Positions 8,970-17,558 are shown, counted from the first letter of the stretch. The stretch is DNA of 64,000 nt from Paraburkholderia acidisoli (GCF_009789675.1 NZ_CP046915.1:1240001-1304000); one strand, 5' to 3'. A program made the numbers and translations. Notes: generated by a model not told the origin, from the sequence alone.

Positions 8970-10165
8970 TGCGCGCCTCCGCGATGCCCCGCCACAGCAG
9001 CCGCCGATGCCACCGATGCCACCGATGCCACCGGAACGGCCGCGCGCTTGCGCAACGCATAATGCGCGACGCCCCATTCCTGCCCGCGCGCGTAACCGAA
9101 CAACTCGGCCACGGCCATATAGAACATGCGCCAGCGCTGCAACGCGAGACCTGCGTTACCGCTGGCCGCGAGCAAGGGCAGCGCCCGCCCGCGCGCCGCA
9201 TCGAGCGCGGCGAGCCACTGGTTCGCGGTGCGCGCGTAATGCGTGCCGTCGATCCACCATTGGCGCGTGATCTGCAAATCGTCCTGAAACCGCAGCAGCA
9301 GGTTCGCCGAGGGCATCGTCCCGCCCGTGAAGAAATGGCGGGACATCCAGTCGCTTTCGTCGCGGACGTTGAAGTGATACGCGAGCAGCCGGTGCGCGAA
9401 GAGATGCACGAACACCTGGCCGTCGTCGGCGAGCCAGCGCGAGATTTTTTCGAGCAGCAGGCCGTAGTGCTTCATGTGCTCGAACATTTCGATGGAGATC
9501 ACGCGGTCGAACTCGGGCTCGCCGGGCGCGAACTCGAAGCTCGCGACATCGCCGGTTACGATGCGCAGGTTCGACAGACCGAGTTCGTTCGCGCGCCGCT
9601 CGATGAACGCGCGCTGTCCGTGCGAATTCGACAAACCCACGATCTGCAACTGCGGATAACGCTGCGCGAGCCATAGCGTGAGCGCGCCCCAGCCGCAACC
9701 AAGGTCGAGAATGCGCTGGCCCGCGCCGAGCTGATCGAGCTGGGCGCGTTCGGCGTAGAGCGCGAGCATCGCGTCTTCGGCTTGCGCGAGGGTTTCGTCG
9801 CCGCGCGGGTAATACGCGCACGAGTACTTGAGGCGCGGTCCGAGATGCGCCGCGAAGAACTCGCCGGGAATCTCATAGTGCTGCGTGTTGGCGGCCTGGG
9901 TTTCGATGGCGATAGGGCTCGCGCGCAGTTGCGCGATCAGCGTTTCGAGCGCTTCGGCGCGGCGCGCGCCGTCGTTCGCGTGCTCGGCGGCGAGACGCTG
10001 GCGCATGAGCGTGCGCATGCCCGCGCGGATCAGCCAGTCGGGCAGCCAGCCGCGTTCGCAGCAACGAATCGCGAAGTTTTCGTCGTAGCCGGAACCTGTG
10101 GCGGCAGGGGACGCCGATGGCGATGCGCTGGCGGAACGGCTCGGCGGCGGTGCGGCGACGGTCAT
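8966..10165 (-). CDS. CFA-superfamily methyltransferase, coclaurine N-methyltransferase-like subtype
   Basis: 399 residues. Motifs are HYEIPGEFFAAHLGPRLKYS (about 103-122), the SAM site ILDLGCGWGALTLWLAQRYP, GLSNSHGQRAFIE and IEMFEHMKHYG. This arrangement matches the coclaurine N-methyltransferase/plant CFA-like branch rather than classical Cfa at 4550-5764. The acceptor may be a lipid or a small amine. The protein ends in a VAS-type low-complexity tail encoded by a 9 bp tandem repeat. AAAGGAG precedes the start, and the start overlaps the DUF1295 stop (ATGA at 10162-10165). Confidence 0.88.
   Translation of the reverse strand: MTVAAPPPSRSASASPSASPAATGSGYDENFAIRCCERGWLPDWLIRAGMRTLMRQRLAAEHANDGARRAEALETLIAQLRASPIAIETQAANTQHYEIPGEFFAAHLGPRLKYSCAYYPRGDETLAQAEDAMLALYAERAQLDQLGAGQRILDLGCGWGALTLWLAQRYPQLQIVGLSNSHGQRAFIERRANELGLSNLRIVTGDVASFEFAPGEPEFDRVISIEMFEHMKHYGLLLEKISRWLADDGQVFVHLFAHRLLAYHFNVRDESDWMSRHFFTGGTMPSANLLLRFQDDLQITRQWWIDGTHYARTANQWLAALDAARGRALPLLAASGNAGLALQRWRMFYMAVAELFGYARGQEWGVAHYALRKRAAVPVASVASVASAAAVAGHRGGAQ
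9004..9030. repeat. Three 9 bp tandem repeats in the 3' end of a methyltransferase gene
   Basis: CCGATGCCA occurs three times head to tail at 9004-9012, 9013-9021 and 9022-9030. On the minus strand it encodes part of the VASVASVAS tail of the CFA-superfamily methyltransferase. The length is a multiple of three, so copy-number change would leave the frame intact. Confidence 0.85.
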
Positions 10166-11004
10166 GATGATTTGCTCCTTTCCTGGCGGTTTTCGTGGGC
10201 GGCGTGCGCGTGTTCGTGACGCTCGAGGCGGCCGCGCGGCGGCCACGGAAAGAAGGCGCTCGTCGTTGCCATGTAGTCGCGGTAACCGGCGCGCGTGTGT
10301 ACGAGGCGCGCTTCGAGCAGCGGCACGCCGGAGAGCTTGAGCAGCATGAAAGCCATCGCGCAGGGCGGCACGAGCGTGGCCCAGCCATAGGGCATGCCGA
10401 TCGACCAGACGGTGTAGGCGCACCAGTGCAGCGACTCGAAAAAGTAGTTCGGATGACGCGTGTAGCGCCACCAGCCGCTCGTGCAGACGTGGCCGCGATT
10501 GGCTGGGTCGGCGAGGTAACGGCGCAGCTGGCGGTCGGCGCTGCCTTCGCCCGCGATGGCCGCGAAGCCGATACCCAGTGCGACGACAATGGCCGGAATG
10601 GACGGCGTTTGTGTTTGCCACGCGGGCACGAAGAACGCTATCGACAGGACGATGGACACGACCGCTTGCAGCACGAAGAACGCGAGCATATTGCGCGGCG
10701 CGGCGGCGCCCCAGCGTTCGCGCAACGCGGCATAGCGCGGGTCTTCCGGGCCGCCGTAGTTGCGTTTCCACAGATGCACGCCGAGCCGCAGACCCCACGC
10801 GCCGCCGCCCAGCGCGACGGCGGTGCGGTTGAGCGCGGCGCCCGGCCCGACGGCGGCGGCGAACACGGCCACCGCGCCGAGCGACGCGGCCCAGACCGGA
10901 TCGATCATGCCCGCGTTGCGGGTGCGCAGTTGCACCAGCCAGACGCAGACGACGGTGACGACGAGCGCGGCGAAGGCCAGCGCGACGGCGGTGACGATCG
11001 GCAT
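10162..11004 (-). CDS. DUF1295 membrane protein (steroid 5-alpha-reductase-like)
   Basis: 280 residues, six to seven hydrophobic segments. The C-terminal half carries the signature of DUF1295/isoprenylcysteine methyltransferase-like and steroid-reductase proteins: GWWRYTRHPNYFFESLHWCAY (about 180-200), then PLLEARLVHTRAGYRDYMATTSAFFPW. Such proteins bind NADPH or SAM next to a membrane lipid. The likely role is reduction or methyl transfer on a lipid made by the neighbouring methyltransferases. The His/Arg-rich tail (ERHEHAHAAHENRQERSKSS) overlaps the next gene. A possible alternative start ATG lies 12 bases upstream. Confidence 0.88.
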   Translation of the reverse strand: MPIVTAVALAFAALVVTVVCVWLVQLRTRNAGMIDPVWAASLGAVAVFAAAVGPGAALNRTAVALGGGAWGLRLGVHLWKRNYGGPEDPRYAALRERWGAAAPRNMLAFFVLQAVVSIVLSIAFFVPAWQTQTPSIPAIVVALGIGFAAIAGEGSADRQLRRYLADPANRGHVCTSGWWRYTRHPNYFFESLHWCAYTVWSIGMPYGWATLVPPCAMAFMLLKLSGVPLLEARLVHTRAGYRDYMATTSAFFPWPPRGRLERHEHAHAAHENRQERSKSS

Positions 11005-11217
11005 GCGGACTCCATGACGAGGCGAATACCGATAGATACGCAGGCCGCCATCGACCGGATGCAGAAAAACGTGGTGGGGAGCGAAAAATTTATCGCGAGG
11101 GCAATGCGTGCGCGGGTATGCGACGTGCGCGCGGCGGCGCGCTCAAAGGGCGTGGGTTGCGATGCGCGTAACGAGCGCCGCTGGTGGGCGCCGCCGCTAG
11201 GCCACCGGCGGATACGA

Positions 11218-11979
11218 CTAGGCGGCCGCGTGCATTGGCCCGGTCGCGACGACCGGTCCCGTGGGCTGGCCCGTGGTGGAACCGCCTTCGGGCTCGATCG
11301 AGACGGCGAGGATCGCCTTCGCGCTCAGGCGCGCGACCACGTTCGCGGGCAGCGTCATGTGCGCGGGCGCGTCGGCGGGGAAGACACCCAGCGCGATGGG
11401 CTTCTCGCCGGGAGGAATCAGCCACAGTTCGGTCGCGCGGCCCGCGGCGATGGTGGGCTTGACGGCGGGCACCACCACCATTTCGTGTCGGCTCAGGTCG
11501 ACGGTGGCGGTCCAGTGCGCGATGCCGTCGGGGCGCGCGATGGTCGCCACCATATAGCCTTCGGACGCGTTCTGAACCTGCGCGGGCGCCTGCGCGACCT
11601 GTTCGGTCTGCTGCGCCTCGCGCAGTTCGACCACGCTGACCACGGCGAGCGCGATGGCCGCCGCGCTCGCGCCCAGGCCCACGAAGCGCCACACACGCAG
11701 GTTGTCCCACCACGTTCCGGGCGGTGCGTCGGCGGCGCGGCGCGCGGGCAGCCAGCCCAGATCGCGTTCGATGCGGGTCCACACGCGCGCGGGCACCGCG
11801 AGCGGGCGCACGTCTTCGGCGAGCGGCGCGAGACGCCGCTGCCAGGCGTCGAGCGTGGCCGCGAGCGACGGATCGGCGCTGGCCTCGCGTTCGAGCGCGC
11901 GACGCTCCACGGCGTCGAGGACGCCCAGCGCGTATTCGGCGCAGCGCAGTTCGGGGTCGCGTTCGGCGGGTGTGCTCAT
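11218..11979 (-). CDS. Anti-sigma factor, RskA type
   Basis: 253 residues. The cytosolic N-terminal anti-sigma domain (about 1-90, including RCAEYALGVLDAVERRALEREASADPSLA) has the helical pattern typical of ZAS/RskA proteins but lacks the zinc-binding HxxxCxxC. A single transmembrane helix follows (about 98-118, FVGLGASAAAIALAVVSVVEL). The periplasmic C-terminal domain matches RskA (ATELWLIPPGEKPIALGVFPAD). It should hold the sigma factor encoded immediately upstream at the membrane and release it after regulated proteolysis. The start overlaps the sigma stop (ATGA at 11976-11979). The gene directly precedes the lipid-modification series. Confidence 0.88.
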   Translation of the reverse strand: MSTPAERDPELRCAEYALGVLDAVERRALEREASADPSLAATLDAWQRRLAPLAEDVRPLAVPARVWTRIERDLGWLPARRAADAPPGTWWDNLRVWRFVGLGASAAAIALAVVSVVELREAQQTEQVAQAPAQVQNASEGYMVATIARPDGIAHWTATVDLSRHEMVVVPAVKPTIAAGRATELWLIPPGEKPIALGVFPADAPAHMTLPANVVARLSAKAILAVSIEPEGGSTTGQPTGPVVATGPMHAAA

Positions 11980-12554
11980 TGCTCGAGGCAGGTCTTGAGT
12001 TGCATGAGGCTGCGGCGAATCCAGCTTTTCAGCGTGCCGAGCGGGACACGCAGACGTTCCGCGAGTTCGCTATAGGTCGCGCCGCTGAAGAACGCCTCGC
12101 GCACCGCGCCGCGCTGTGCCGCTTCCAGCCGCTCCATGCAGCGTTCGAGGCGCGCGCGTTCCTCGCTCGCCTCGGCGGCGGCGGCGGGCGTGGGATCTTC
12201 GTCGGGAATTTCGGCGGCGGCGGCTTCGTCGAGCGGCGCTTCGCGATGCTGACGCAAACGGTCGATGGCGCGATTGCGCGCGAGTGTGACGAGCCAGGTC
12301 ATGGCGCCGCCGCGCGTTCCATCGAAACTGTCGGCGCGGCGCCAGGCGCTCACGAACACGTCCTGCAACAGGTCTTCGGCTTCGCCACGGTCGTGCACCA
12401 TGCGCACGATCACCGCGAACACGTGCCGCGAGGCCAGGCGGTAAAGCTCGGCGAATGCGGCCTGGTCGCCGCGCGCGGTCGCGTCGAGCAGGGCATTGAG
12501 GCGCGCGCGCGAGGCGGCGTCATGGTCGTCGGTAGTGCCGGACGGATCGCTCAT
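11976..12554 (-). CDS. ECF RNA polymerase sigma factor, SigK type
   Basis: 192 residues with region 2 (DRGEAEDLLQDVFVSAWRRADSFD, then WLVTLARNRAIDRLRQHRE) and region 4 (LEAAQRGAVREAFFSGATYSELAERLRVPLGTLKSWIRRSLMQLKTCL). The motif VPLGTxKSxxRR and pairing with an RskA anti-sigma mark it as a SigK-like ECF factor. The start at 12554 (SDPSGTTDD) is chosen because upstream in-frame codons are low-complexity; the ribosome site is weak. It is the first gene of the sigma, anti-sigma and lipid-modification array, so those genes are the natural candidates for its regulon. Confidence 0.9.
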   Translation of the reverse strand: MSDPSGTTDDHDAASRARLNALLDATARGDQAAFAELYRLASRHVFAVIVRMVHDRGEAEDLLQDVFVSAWRRADSFDGTRGGAMTWLVTLARNRAIDRLRQHREAPLDEAAAAEIPDEDPTPAAAAEASEERARLERCMERLEAAQRGAVREAFFSGATYSELAERLRVPLGTLKSWIRRSLMQLKTCLEQ

Positions 12555-12878
12555 GCAGGGAAAGGGGCTTCGGGCGCCCACACGCAAGGGGTCGGCCGAA
12601 TATAGCACCGCCCGCGAAAACGGGGCGAGAGAGCGTCGGCCGACTGGCGGGTATCGATCTCGATCGGCGAGCGTGGCGGGAAAAGCAAGCATGGGGCGGT
12701 CTGCCTGGGCGGCCTGGTGCCGCGTCTGTCGTAAATACGAACGAAGCGCGGCCGCGGACGCAGGCATCGGCACAAAAAAAGCGCGCCGGCCCTCGCGGGT
12801 TGCGGCGCGCTCCTTCCTGCGCGTCACGTTGGCGTGGGGCGCGGTGTGGTCACCGCGCGCGCCAACCGGTTGCGTCGA
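12555..12878. other. Intergenic region holding the sigK promoter region and a terminator
   Basis: 324 bp between two minus-strand genes. It must contain the sigma/anti-sigma promoter, but I cannot identify -35/-10 boxes with confidence. A rho-independent terminator for the upstream small lipoprotein gene lies inside it at 12774-12811. No further gene is supported. Confidence 0.6.
12774..12811 (-). terminator. Rho-independent terminator of the WXXGXW lipoprotein gene
   Basis: On the minus strand, AGCGCGCC (12811-12804) pairs with GGCGCGCT (12787-12780) and is followed by seven T residues (12780-12774). It lies about 70 bp after the stop of the lipoprotein gene at 12879. Confidence 0.8.
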
Positions 12879-13094
12879 TCAGTAAGCCTCCACCCAGTGG
12901 CCGGGCACCCAGCCCCAGTGGTTGCCTTCCCAGCGGTAATGGCCCTTGACCCAGTGATAGCCGGGCGCGGGCGGCGGCGGCGCGACCTCGACGCGCGGCG
13001 CGGGCTGCGGCGGCCGCGCGGGTTCGACCACGCAGGCGGAAAGCAGCGCGCTGCCGGTGACGAGGGTGGCGAGAAGTATCGGCTTCATTTTCAT
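12879..13094 (-). CDS. Small lipoprotein with WXXGXW-type repeats
   Basis: 71 residues. The signal peptide ends in ALLSAC (Cys about 21), so the product should be lipidated. The mature part is a Pro-rich linker and two aromatic repeats, YHWVKGHYRWEGNHWG and WVPGHWVEAY, of the YXWXXGHW class found in small beta- and gammaproteobacterial envelope proteins of unknown function. AGGAGAGG precedes the ATG. A related protein with four repeats is encoded at 17944-18243. Confidence 0.85.
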   Translation of the reverse strand: MKMKPILLATLVTGSALLSACVVEPARPPQPAPRVEVAPPPPAPGYHWVKGHYRWEGNHWGWVPGHWVEAY

Positions 13095-13182
13095 GGTGGT
13101 GTCCTCTCCTTGATGGTGCGGATGTGTAGTTGGCGTTGGTCTCGTCGCGCCGCATCCGTCGTTGCTGGGTATTACGTTGCGA

Positions 13183-14343
13183 TCACGCCTTGACGAGGCC
13201 CGTCATGGGTTTCGCGTTGCCCGCTTCCGCGAACAGGGCTGCGTGCGTGCGTTCCGGATCGAGCCGCAAGCTCTCGGCGGCGGCGCCCGCAATGAGCGCG
13301 TCGAGCGACGCCGTGGGTTTGAGGTCGCGGCCTTCGTAGAGATCGGCGTGACGCAGGCCCGGCCAGTCGGCGACCACGCGGCCGCCCGCCACCGCGCCGC
13401 CCATCAGCATGGCGACGGAGCCCTGGCCGTGGTCGGTGCCGCCCGTGCCGTTGGCCGCCGCCGTGCGGCCGAACTCGGTCGCGACCAGCACCGTGGTCTT
13501 GTCCCACGCCGGGCCGAGGCCGTCGCGCAGCGCCGCGACCATCGTGTCGAGCGCTTTCAGCTGATTGGCGAGGCGCGGGTTCTGCGCGCTGTGCGTGTCC
13601 CAGCCGCCGGTTTCGATCATGGCGATGCGCGGGCCGTCGGGGCGCGCGAGGAAGTCGGCGGCGAGCTTGCCCACGCCCGCCGGGTCCTGTTTGGCGCGCG
13701 CGTCGCCGGCGAGGCCGCGCGCGTTCATCGCCGAGGCCCACAGGCCGCGCAACTGCGCGTCGCCGTCGTAGAGCGCGGAGACGCGCGTGAGCAGATCGTC
13801 GGAAGCCGCGGGCAGCGCGGAGGCCGCGTACGAGGTCGCGCGCGCCGAACCGCGCAGCGCGAGCGGCATGGTCGGCGCGAAAGCGATGGCGCGGTCGTTG
13901 CCGCCTTCGCGTGGGGCGCCGAGTTGCGCGACGAGCCGGTTGAGCCAGCCGTCCTTGACCTGATACGGCGCGCGGCCGCCGGTTTCGAGCACGTTCTGGC
14001 CGTCGAAGTGCGAACGGTCGCGATACGGCGAGGCGATCGCGTGCACGAACAGCGCCTGGCCCGAGCGATACAGTTGCGCCGTTTGCGGCATCGACGGATG
14101 CAGCGCGAACGTGCCGTCGAGTTTCGCGGCCTTTGTCGTGTCGATGGCGAGCGCGCCGCGCAGGCCCGCGTAAGCGGGATCGGCGTAGGGCACGACGATG
14201 TTGAGACCATCGGCGGCGCCGCGCTGGATCACGAAAACGAAGCGGCGGTCGGTGGCCGCGCTCGCGAACACGATCTGCGGCGCGACGAGCATCGCGCCCG
14301 CGCCGGAGGCGGCGACGCGCAGGAATTGGCGACGGGAGAGCAT
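13183..14343 (-). CDS. DUF1501 family exported protein
   Basis: 386 residues. The N-terminus MLSRRQFLRVAASGAGAML is a twin-arginine-type leader (RRQFLR). The core has the DUF1501/sulfatase-superfamily features FVFVIQRGAADGLNIVVPY, HFDGQNVLETGG, WDTHSAQNPRLANQL, VLVATEFGRTAAANGTGGTDHGQGSVAMLMGGAVAGGRV. The conserved Asp/His set implies a metal site. These proteins are almost always encoded beside a DUF1800 protein, as here (three bases apart), and are presumed to form a periplasmic pair; no reaction is established. Confidence 0.93.
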   Translation of the reverse strand: MLSRRQFLRVAASGAGAMLVAPQIVFASAATDRRFVFVIQRGAADGLNIVVPYADPAYAGLRGALAIDTTKAAKLDGTFALHPSMPQTAQLYRSGQALFVHAIASPYRDRSHFDGQNVLETGGRAPYQVKDGWLNRLVAQLGAPREGGNDRAIAFAPTMPLALRGSARATSYAASALPAASDDLLTRVSALYDGDAQLRGLWASAMNARGLAGDARAKQDPAGVGKLAADFLARPDGPRIAMIETGGWDTHSAQNPRLANQLKALDTMVAALRDGLGPAWDKTTVLVATEFGRTAAANGTGGTDHGQGSVAMLMGGAVAGGRVVADWPGLRHADLYEGRDLKPTASLDALIAGAAAESLRLDPERTHAALFAEAGNAKPMTGLVKA

Positions 14344-14346
14344 CGG

Positions 14347-15855
14347 TTATCTCCTCAGAAAATCGGGCGAAACGAGCAGGAGCGCCACGGCGGTCTGCGC
14401 GCTTTCGGCGTGCGTGACGGCGGCGGCGGTGGGCGCGCTCAACGCGCCCGGCAACACGCTTTGGCCGAGCGTGCGCGGATCGAGCCGGTCGCCCACGCGC
14501 GAGGCGAAACGCTGCGCGACTTCCACGCGGCGCACGAGCGCGTCGGGCGCGGCCCAGCTCGCGGCGATGTCGTCGTAACCAGCGGGCGAACCGGGCCGCC
14601 ACACGGGCTGACCCAGTTGCGTGAGCAGCGGCGCCGCGTTCAGGTCGCCGTGGTCGCGCCAGCCGAGCGCGCGCATCGACGAAACGGTCCAGTCCCACGG
14701 CGTTTTGAACTTCGTATCGGCGGCTGTCCACGCTTGCGGCGACGCCACGAGCGCGCGATACACCGTGGGCAGATCGCCGCCGCTTTGCTCGAAGGCTTGC
14801 GCGAGCTGGGCGGTGAGCGCGGGCGGCGGATCGTCGGCGACGAAGTGGCGCGCGAGCTGGAACGCGACGTGTTGACTCGTGGCGTTCGCGTGCGCGAGAT
14901 CGTGCAGGATCGCGAGCGCCTGACGTTCGCCATTGGCCGCGTCCGGCTCGGGATATTGACGGCCCATGACCGTGCGCGCGCCGGGTTCGTGCAGCGCGGG
15001 GCGAAACACGAACGCGCCCGGCGCGGCGTTACCGGGCTGCGGGCCGCGCACGCCCGCCACGCTCCAGCCCGTGAGCGCGCGCGCGAATTCGGTCACGTCT
15101 TCCTGCGTGTAGCCCGTGCGCGCGCCGAGCGTGTGCAGTTCCATGATCTCGCGCGCGAGATTTTCGTTGAGGCCGCGCGCGTGGCCCGGATCGCGCGCGT
15201 CGGCGCGCAGCGCGGCGCGGCTGTTCGGGCCGACCGAGCGCACCTGATCGAGAAACACCTGCATGGCCGCGTGCTGCTCGACGGCCACCAGCATGTCTTC
15301 GAATTTGCCGAGCACGTGCGGGCGGATCGCTTCCATCTCGAACGAGCCCGCGAGACCGGCGAGCGCCGGTTTGTCGACGGACACCGCGAAGTGATTCGAC
15401 CAGAAGTGCACGAGGCGCTCGACGAACGGCGTGTCGGTTTGCAGCGCGCTGGCGAGCCGCGCGTTGACGGCGCTGCGATACACGTCCACGCCCTCGCGCC
15501 GGATCGTGCGGTTGACCGCCTGGCGCTGAGCCTGTTTGTTCGTCGCCGTCGACGTGGACGATTGGGGCGCTGGTGTCGATTGCGTCGCTTGCGTCGATGC
15601 GGACGACGCCGGCGCGTTCGCGCTCGCGGCCGTATCGACGCCATTCAAGCCCTGCATGCGCTCCTCGCCGAAACGCGTGGTGAGCGCGACCGCGCCGGGC
15701 TCGTCGCGCCAGGCGGCGGGCAGCGGTTCGTAGCGGCTCAACTGGTCGAGCAGCCAGTGCTGGGGATTGTCGGGCGGCGCCTCGTCGGGGCGCGCGCCCA
15801 GGCCGAAGCGATTCAGTGCGATCGCGGCGGCGCGGGTGGTTGGCGGGTGGTCCAT
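14347..15855 (-). CDS. DUF1800 family protein
   Basis: 502 residues. Family features are AAIALNRFGLGARPDEA at the start, VERLVHFWSNHFAVSV (about 174-189), NENLAREIMELHTLG, YTQEDVTEFARALTGW, HDLAHANATSQHVAFQLARHFVADDPP and a C-terminal VALLLVSPDFLRR. An Ala/Ser/Thr-rich stretch around 85-115 is probably a linker. No signal peptide is visible, so export may depend on the Tat-leader partner encoded three bases downstream. The start at 15855 has GAGGA upstream. Confidence 0.92.
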   Translation of the reverse strand: MDHPPTTRAAAIALNRFGLGARPDEAPPDNPQHWLLDQLSRYEPLPAAWRDEPGAVALTTRFGEERMQGLNGVDTAASANAPASSASTQATQSTPAPQSSTSTATNKQAQRQAVNRTIRREGVDVYRSAVNARLASALQTDTPFVERLVHFWSNHFAVSVDKPALAGLAGSFEMEAIRPHVLGKFEDMLVAVEQHAAMQVFLDQVRSVGPNSRAALRADARDPGHARGLNENLAREIMELHTLGARTGYTQEDVTEFARALTGWSVAGVRGPQPGNAAPGAFVFRPALHEPGARTVMGRQYPEPDAANGERQALAILHDLAHANATSQHVAFQLARHFVADDPPPALTAQLAQAFEQSGGDLPTVYRALVASPQAWTAADTKFKTPWDWTVSSMRALGWRDHGDLNAAPLLTQLGQPVWRPGSPAGYDDIAASWAAPDALVRRVEVAQRFASRVGDRLDPRTLGQSVLPGALSAPTAAAVTHAESAQTAVALLLVSPDFLRR

Positions 15856-16006
15856 GCGCGGTCCTCGTGGCGTGGCGGATATCACGTTAAACGCCGCTCG
15901 CGCCAGGATCCGTCGCACGATTTTCAGTTTTTTTCGCTGGCGCGATTTCGCAACATAACGGGCGATGACGCGCGGCGAAGCACGTTCAAGCGTGCCTGGC
16001 GGCGCG

Positions 16007-16540
16007 TCATTCGGCCTCGCTGGCCGTGTTCGGGTCCGGGTCCCTGTTCTTGCGTGGCGGCGCGAGCGGCTGGCGCCACTGGCCGCTGCGCTTCAGGCCT
16101 TCGGCGAACTTGAGGCGCTCTTCGGGCGTGAGCGTGGCGGCATAGTCGGCGACGCCGGTTTCCACCTTCGCGCGCAACGCGCTGTCGGCGGCGCGGGTGC
16201 GGGCGAGCGCGGCGTCGAGCGCGGCGCGGTCGAGCGTGGGCGCGGCGAGCAGATCGAGTACGGCGCGACGGTCTTCGCGGGCCTCGCGCGCGTCGGCGCG
16301 GCCGTTGCGGCGCGCGTCGCGCAAGGCTTCGACGAACTGCTGGCGGCGTTCGGGCGGGAGTTCGTCGGTGGCGAACCGCAACGCCACGCGCGGTCCCGGC
16401 CGCGCCTCTTTTTGAGTGAGCGCGGCCAGCGTGCCGTGCGTGGCGAACCAGCGCCACGCGCCGCCCGCGATGCCGCCCAGCAGGAACACGTTGAGCAGCA
16501 CCGAGCCCACGATCAGCGCTTTCCAGGAACGGCCGTTCAT
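16007..16540 (-). CDS. Periplasmic heavy-metal-sensor-like (CnrX/Spy-type) protein
   Basis: 177 residues with an N-terminal membrane anchor (about 8-29, ALIVGSVLLNVFLLGGIAGGAW) and a helical periplasmic domain with LPPERRQQFVEALRDARR and ATLTPEERLKFAEGLKRSGQW, the repeated LTxxE/R pattern of Spy/CpxP/CnrX-like metal-resistance proteins. The gene order sigma, anti-sigma, sensor resembles cnrYXH-type systems, so it probably modulates release of the sigma factor encoded at 16998-17558. The start overlaps the anti-sigma stop (ATGA at 16537-16540). Confidence 0.75.
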   Translation of the reverse strand: MNGRSWKALIVGSVLLNVFLLGGIAGGAWRWFATHGTLAALTQKEARPGPRVALRFATDELPPERRQQFVEALRDARRNGRADAREAREDRRAVLDLLAAPTLDRAALDAALARTRAADSALRAKVETGVADYAATLTPEERLKFAEGLKRSGQWRQPLAPPRKNRDPDPNTASEAE

Positions 16541-17001
16541 TCGTCGCTCCCGTCGTCGAGCGAGCCAAGGAAGCTGCTTTGATGCGCGGTGTCGTATCCG
16601 CTGTAGGCTGGGTCGCTGGCGGTGTGCGTCGCGCCCGGCGCGCCTGCGAGCAGCGCGAACGACATGGCGAACGCGCCGGCCAGCGCGCCCGCGAGCCCGA
16701 CGCCCGCGAGGCCCACGCCGGACCACCAGAAGCGGCGGCGCGAGGCGTCCTTGCGGCGCGGCAACGGCGGCGTGAGCGAGGGCGCGCTCGTCACGATGCG
16801 TTCAACGAGCGTGCGCGACGGCGGCTCGATGAAATCGCGCGCGAGCCAGGCGTCGAGTTCGAGCGCGGCGGCGAGTGCCGCGTCGGCTTCGTCGCGATGC
16901 GCGCGCGCCCACGCGAGCGCGTCGGCGCGTTCTTGCTCGGGCCAGCGGCGCGGGTCGGCGCCCCACGCATCGACGAGCGTGTGGAATCGTTCGGGTGTCA
17001 T
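16537..17001 (-). CDS. Putative transmembrane anti-sigma factor
   Basis: 154 residues: a cytosolic helical part (MTPERFHTLVDAWGADPRRWPEQERADALAWA, split here for length), a basic stretch, and one transmembrane segment at about 97-120 (WWSGVGLAGVGLAGALAGAF). The short periplasmic tail ends in SSFLGSLDDGSDE. Its place between an ECF sigma gene and a sensor-like gene, with four-base overlaps on both sides, is the main reason for the call. No zinc motif is present. Confidence 0.7.
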   Translation of the reverse strand: MTPERFHTLVDAWGADPRRWPEQERADALAWARAHRDEADAALAAALELDAWLARDFIEPPSRTLVERIVTSAPSLTPPLPRRKDASRRRFWWSGVGLAGVGLAGALAGAFAMSFALLAGAPGATHTASDPAYSGYDTAHQSSFLGSLDDGSDE

Positions 17002-17558
17002 GCTGAATCCTTGCCGGCGGGGCCGCCGGCCAGTTGTGCGCGCAAGGTGCGCCGGGCGCGCGCCAGCAGGCTTTCGAGCGCGTCGACCGAAATGCCCATC
17101 AGGCCGGCGGCTTCCAGATTCGAAAGCTCCTGATAATACGTGAGCACGAGTGCCTCGCGCTGACGCACGGGCAGCGCGGCCAGCGCCGTGCGTACGTGTT
17201 CGTCGCGCGAGCGCGTCTCGAGCCGAAGATCGGGCGCGGGGGCGGGATCGGCCTCGTCGGGCAGGGTATCGACGGGTTCTTCGCGGCGGCCGCGCAAACG
17301 GTCGTAACAGAGATTGAGCGCCACGCGGTGTAGCCACGTGTCGAACTTCGCTTCGCCGCTGCGCCATTGCGGCGCCTGTTTCCAGATCCGCATGAACGCC
17401 TCCTGCGCAATGTCCTCCGCCTCCATGCGGTCGCCGAGCAGGCGCGTGGCGAGCGCGAGCAGACGCGGCAGCTTGCGCGCGACGAGCGTGCGCACCGCGC
17501 CCGCGTCGCGTTCGCCCACGCGGGCGACGAGTTCGGCGTCGGGGTCGCGCTCGCTCAA
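16998..17558 (-). CDS. ECF RNA polymerase sigma factor, probable TTG start
   Basis: About 186 residues from TTG at 17558. Region 2 is DRMEAEDIAQEAFMRIWKQ with FDTWLHRVALNLCYDRLRGRRE; region 4 is LPVRQREALVLTYYQELSNLEAAGLMGISVDALESLLARARRTLRAQL. No ATG occurs in frame between the unrelated small lipoprotein gene at 17798-17902 and region 2. The strongest ribosome site (AGGGAGGA) serves an ATG at 17650 that is out of frame and whose TGA overlaps the TTG. Either the TTG is used by coupling to that leader or there is a frameshift in the sequence. It is probably controlled by the anti-sigma encoded next. Confidence 0.8.
   Translation of the reverse strand: MSERDPDAELVARVGERDAGAVRTLVARKLPRLLALATRLLGDRMEAEDIAQEAFMRIWKQAPQWRSGEAKFDTWLHRVALNLCYDRLRGRREEPVDTLPDEADPAPAPDLRLETRSRDEHVRTALAALPVRQREALVLTYYQELSNLEAAGLMGISVDALESLLARARRTLRAQLAGGPAGKDSA

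Noticed and set aside
13162..16113. A 983-codon plus-strand frame opposite the DUF1501/DUF1800 genes
   Set aside because: Shadow of two well-supported minus-strand genes; no recognisable domain or ribosome site.
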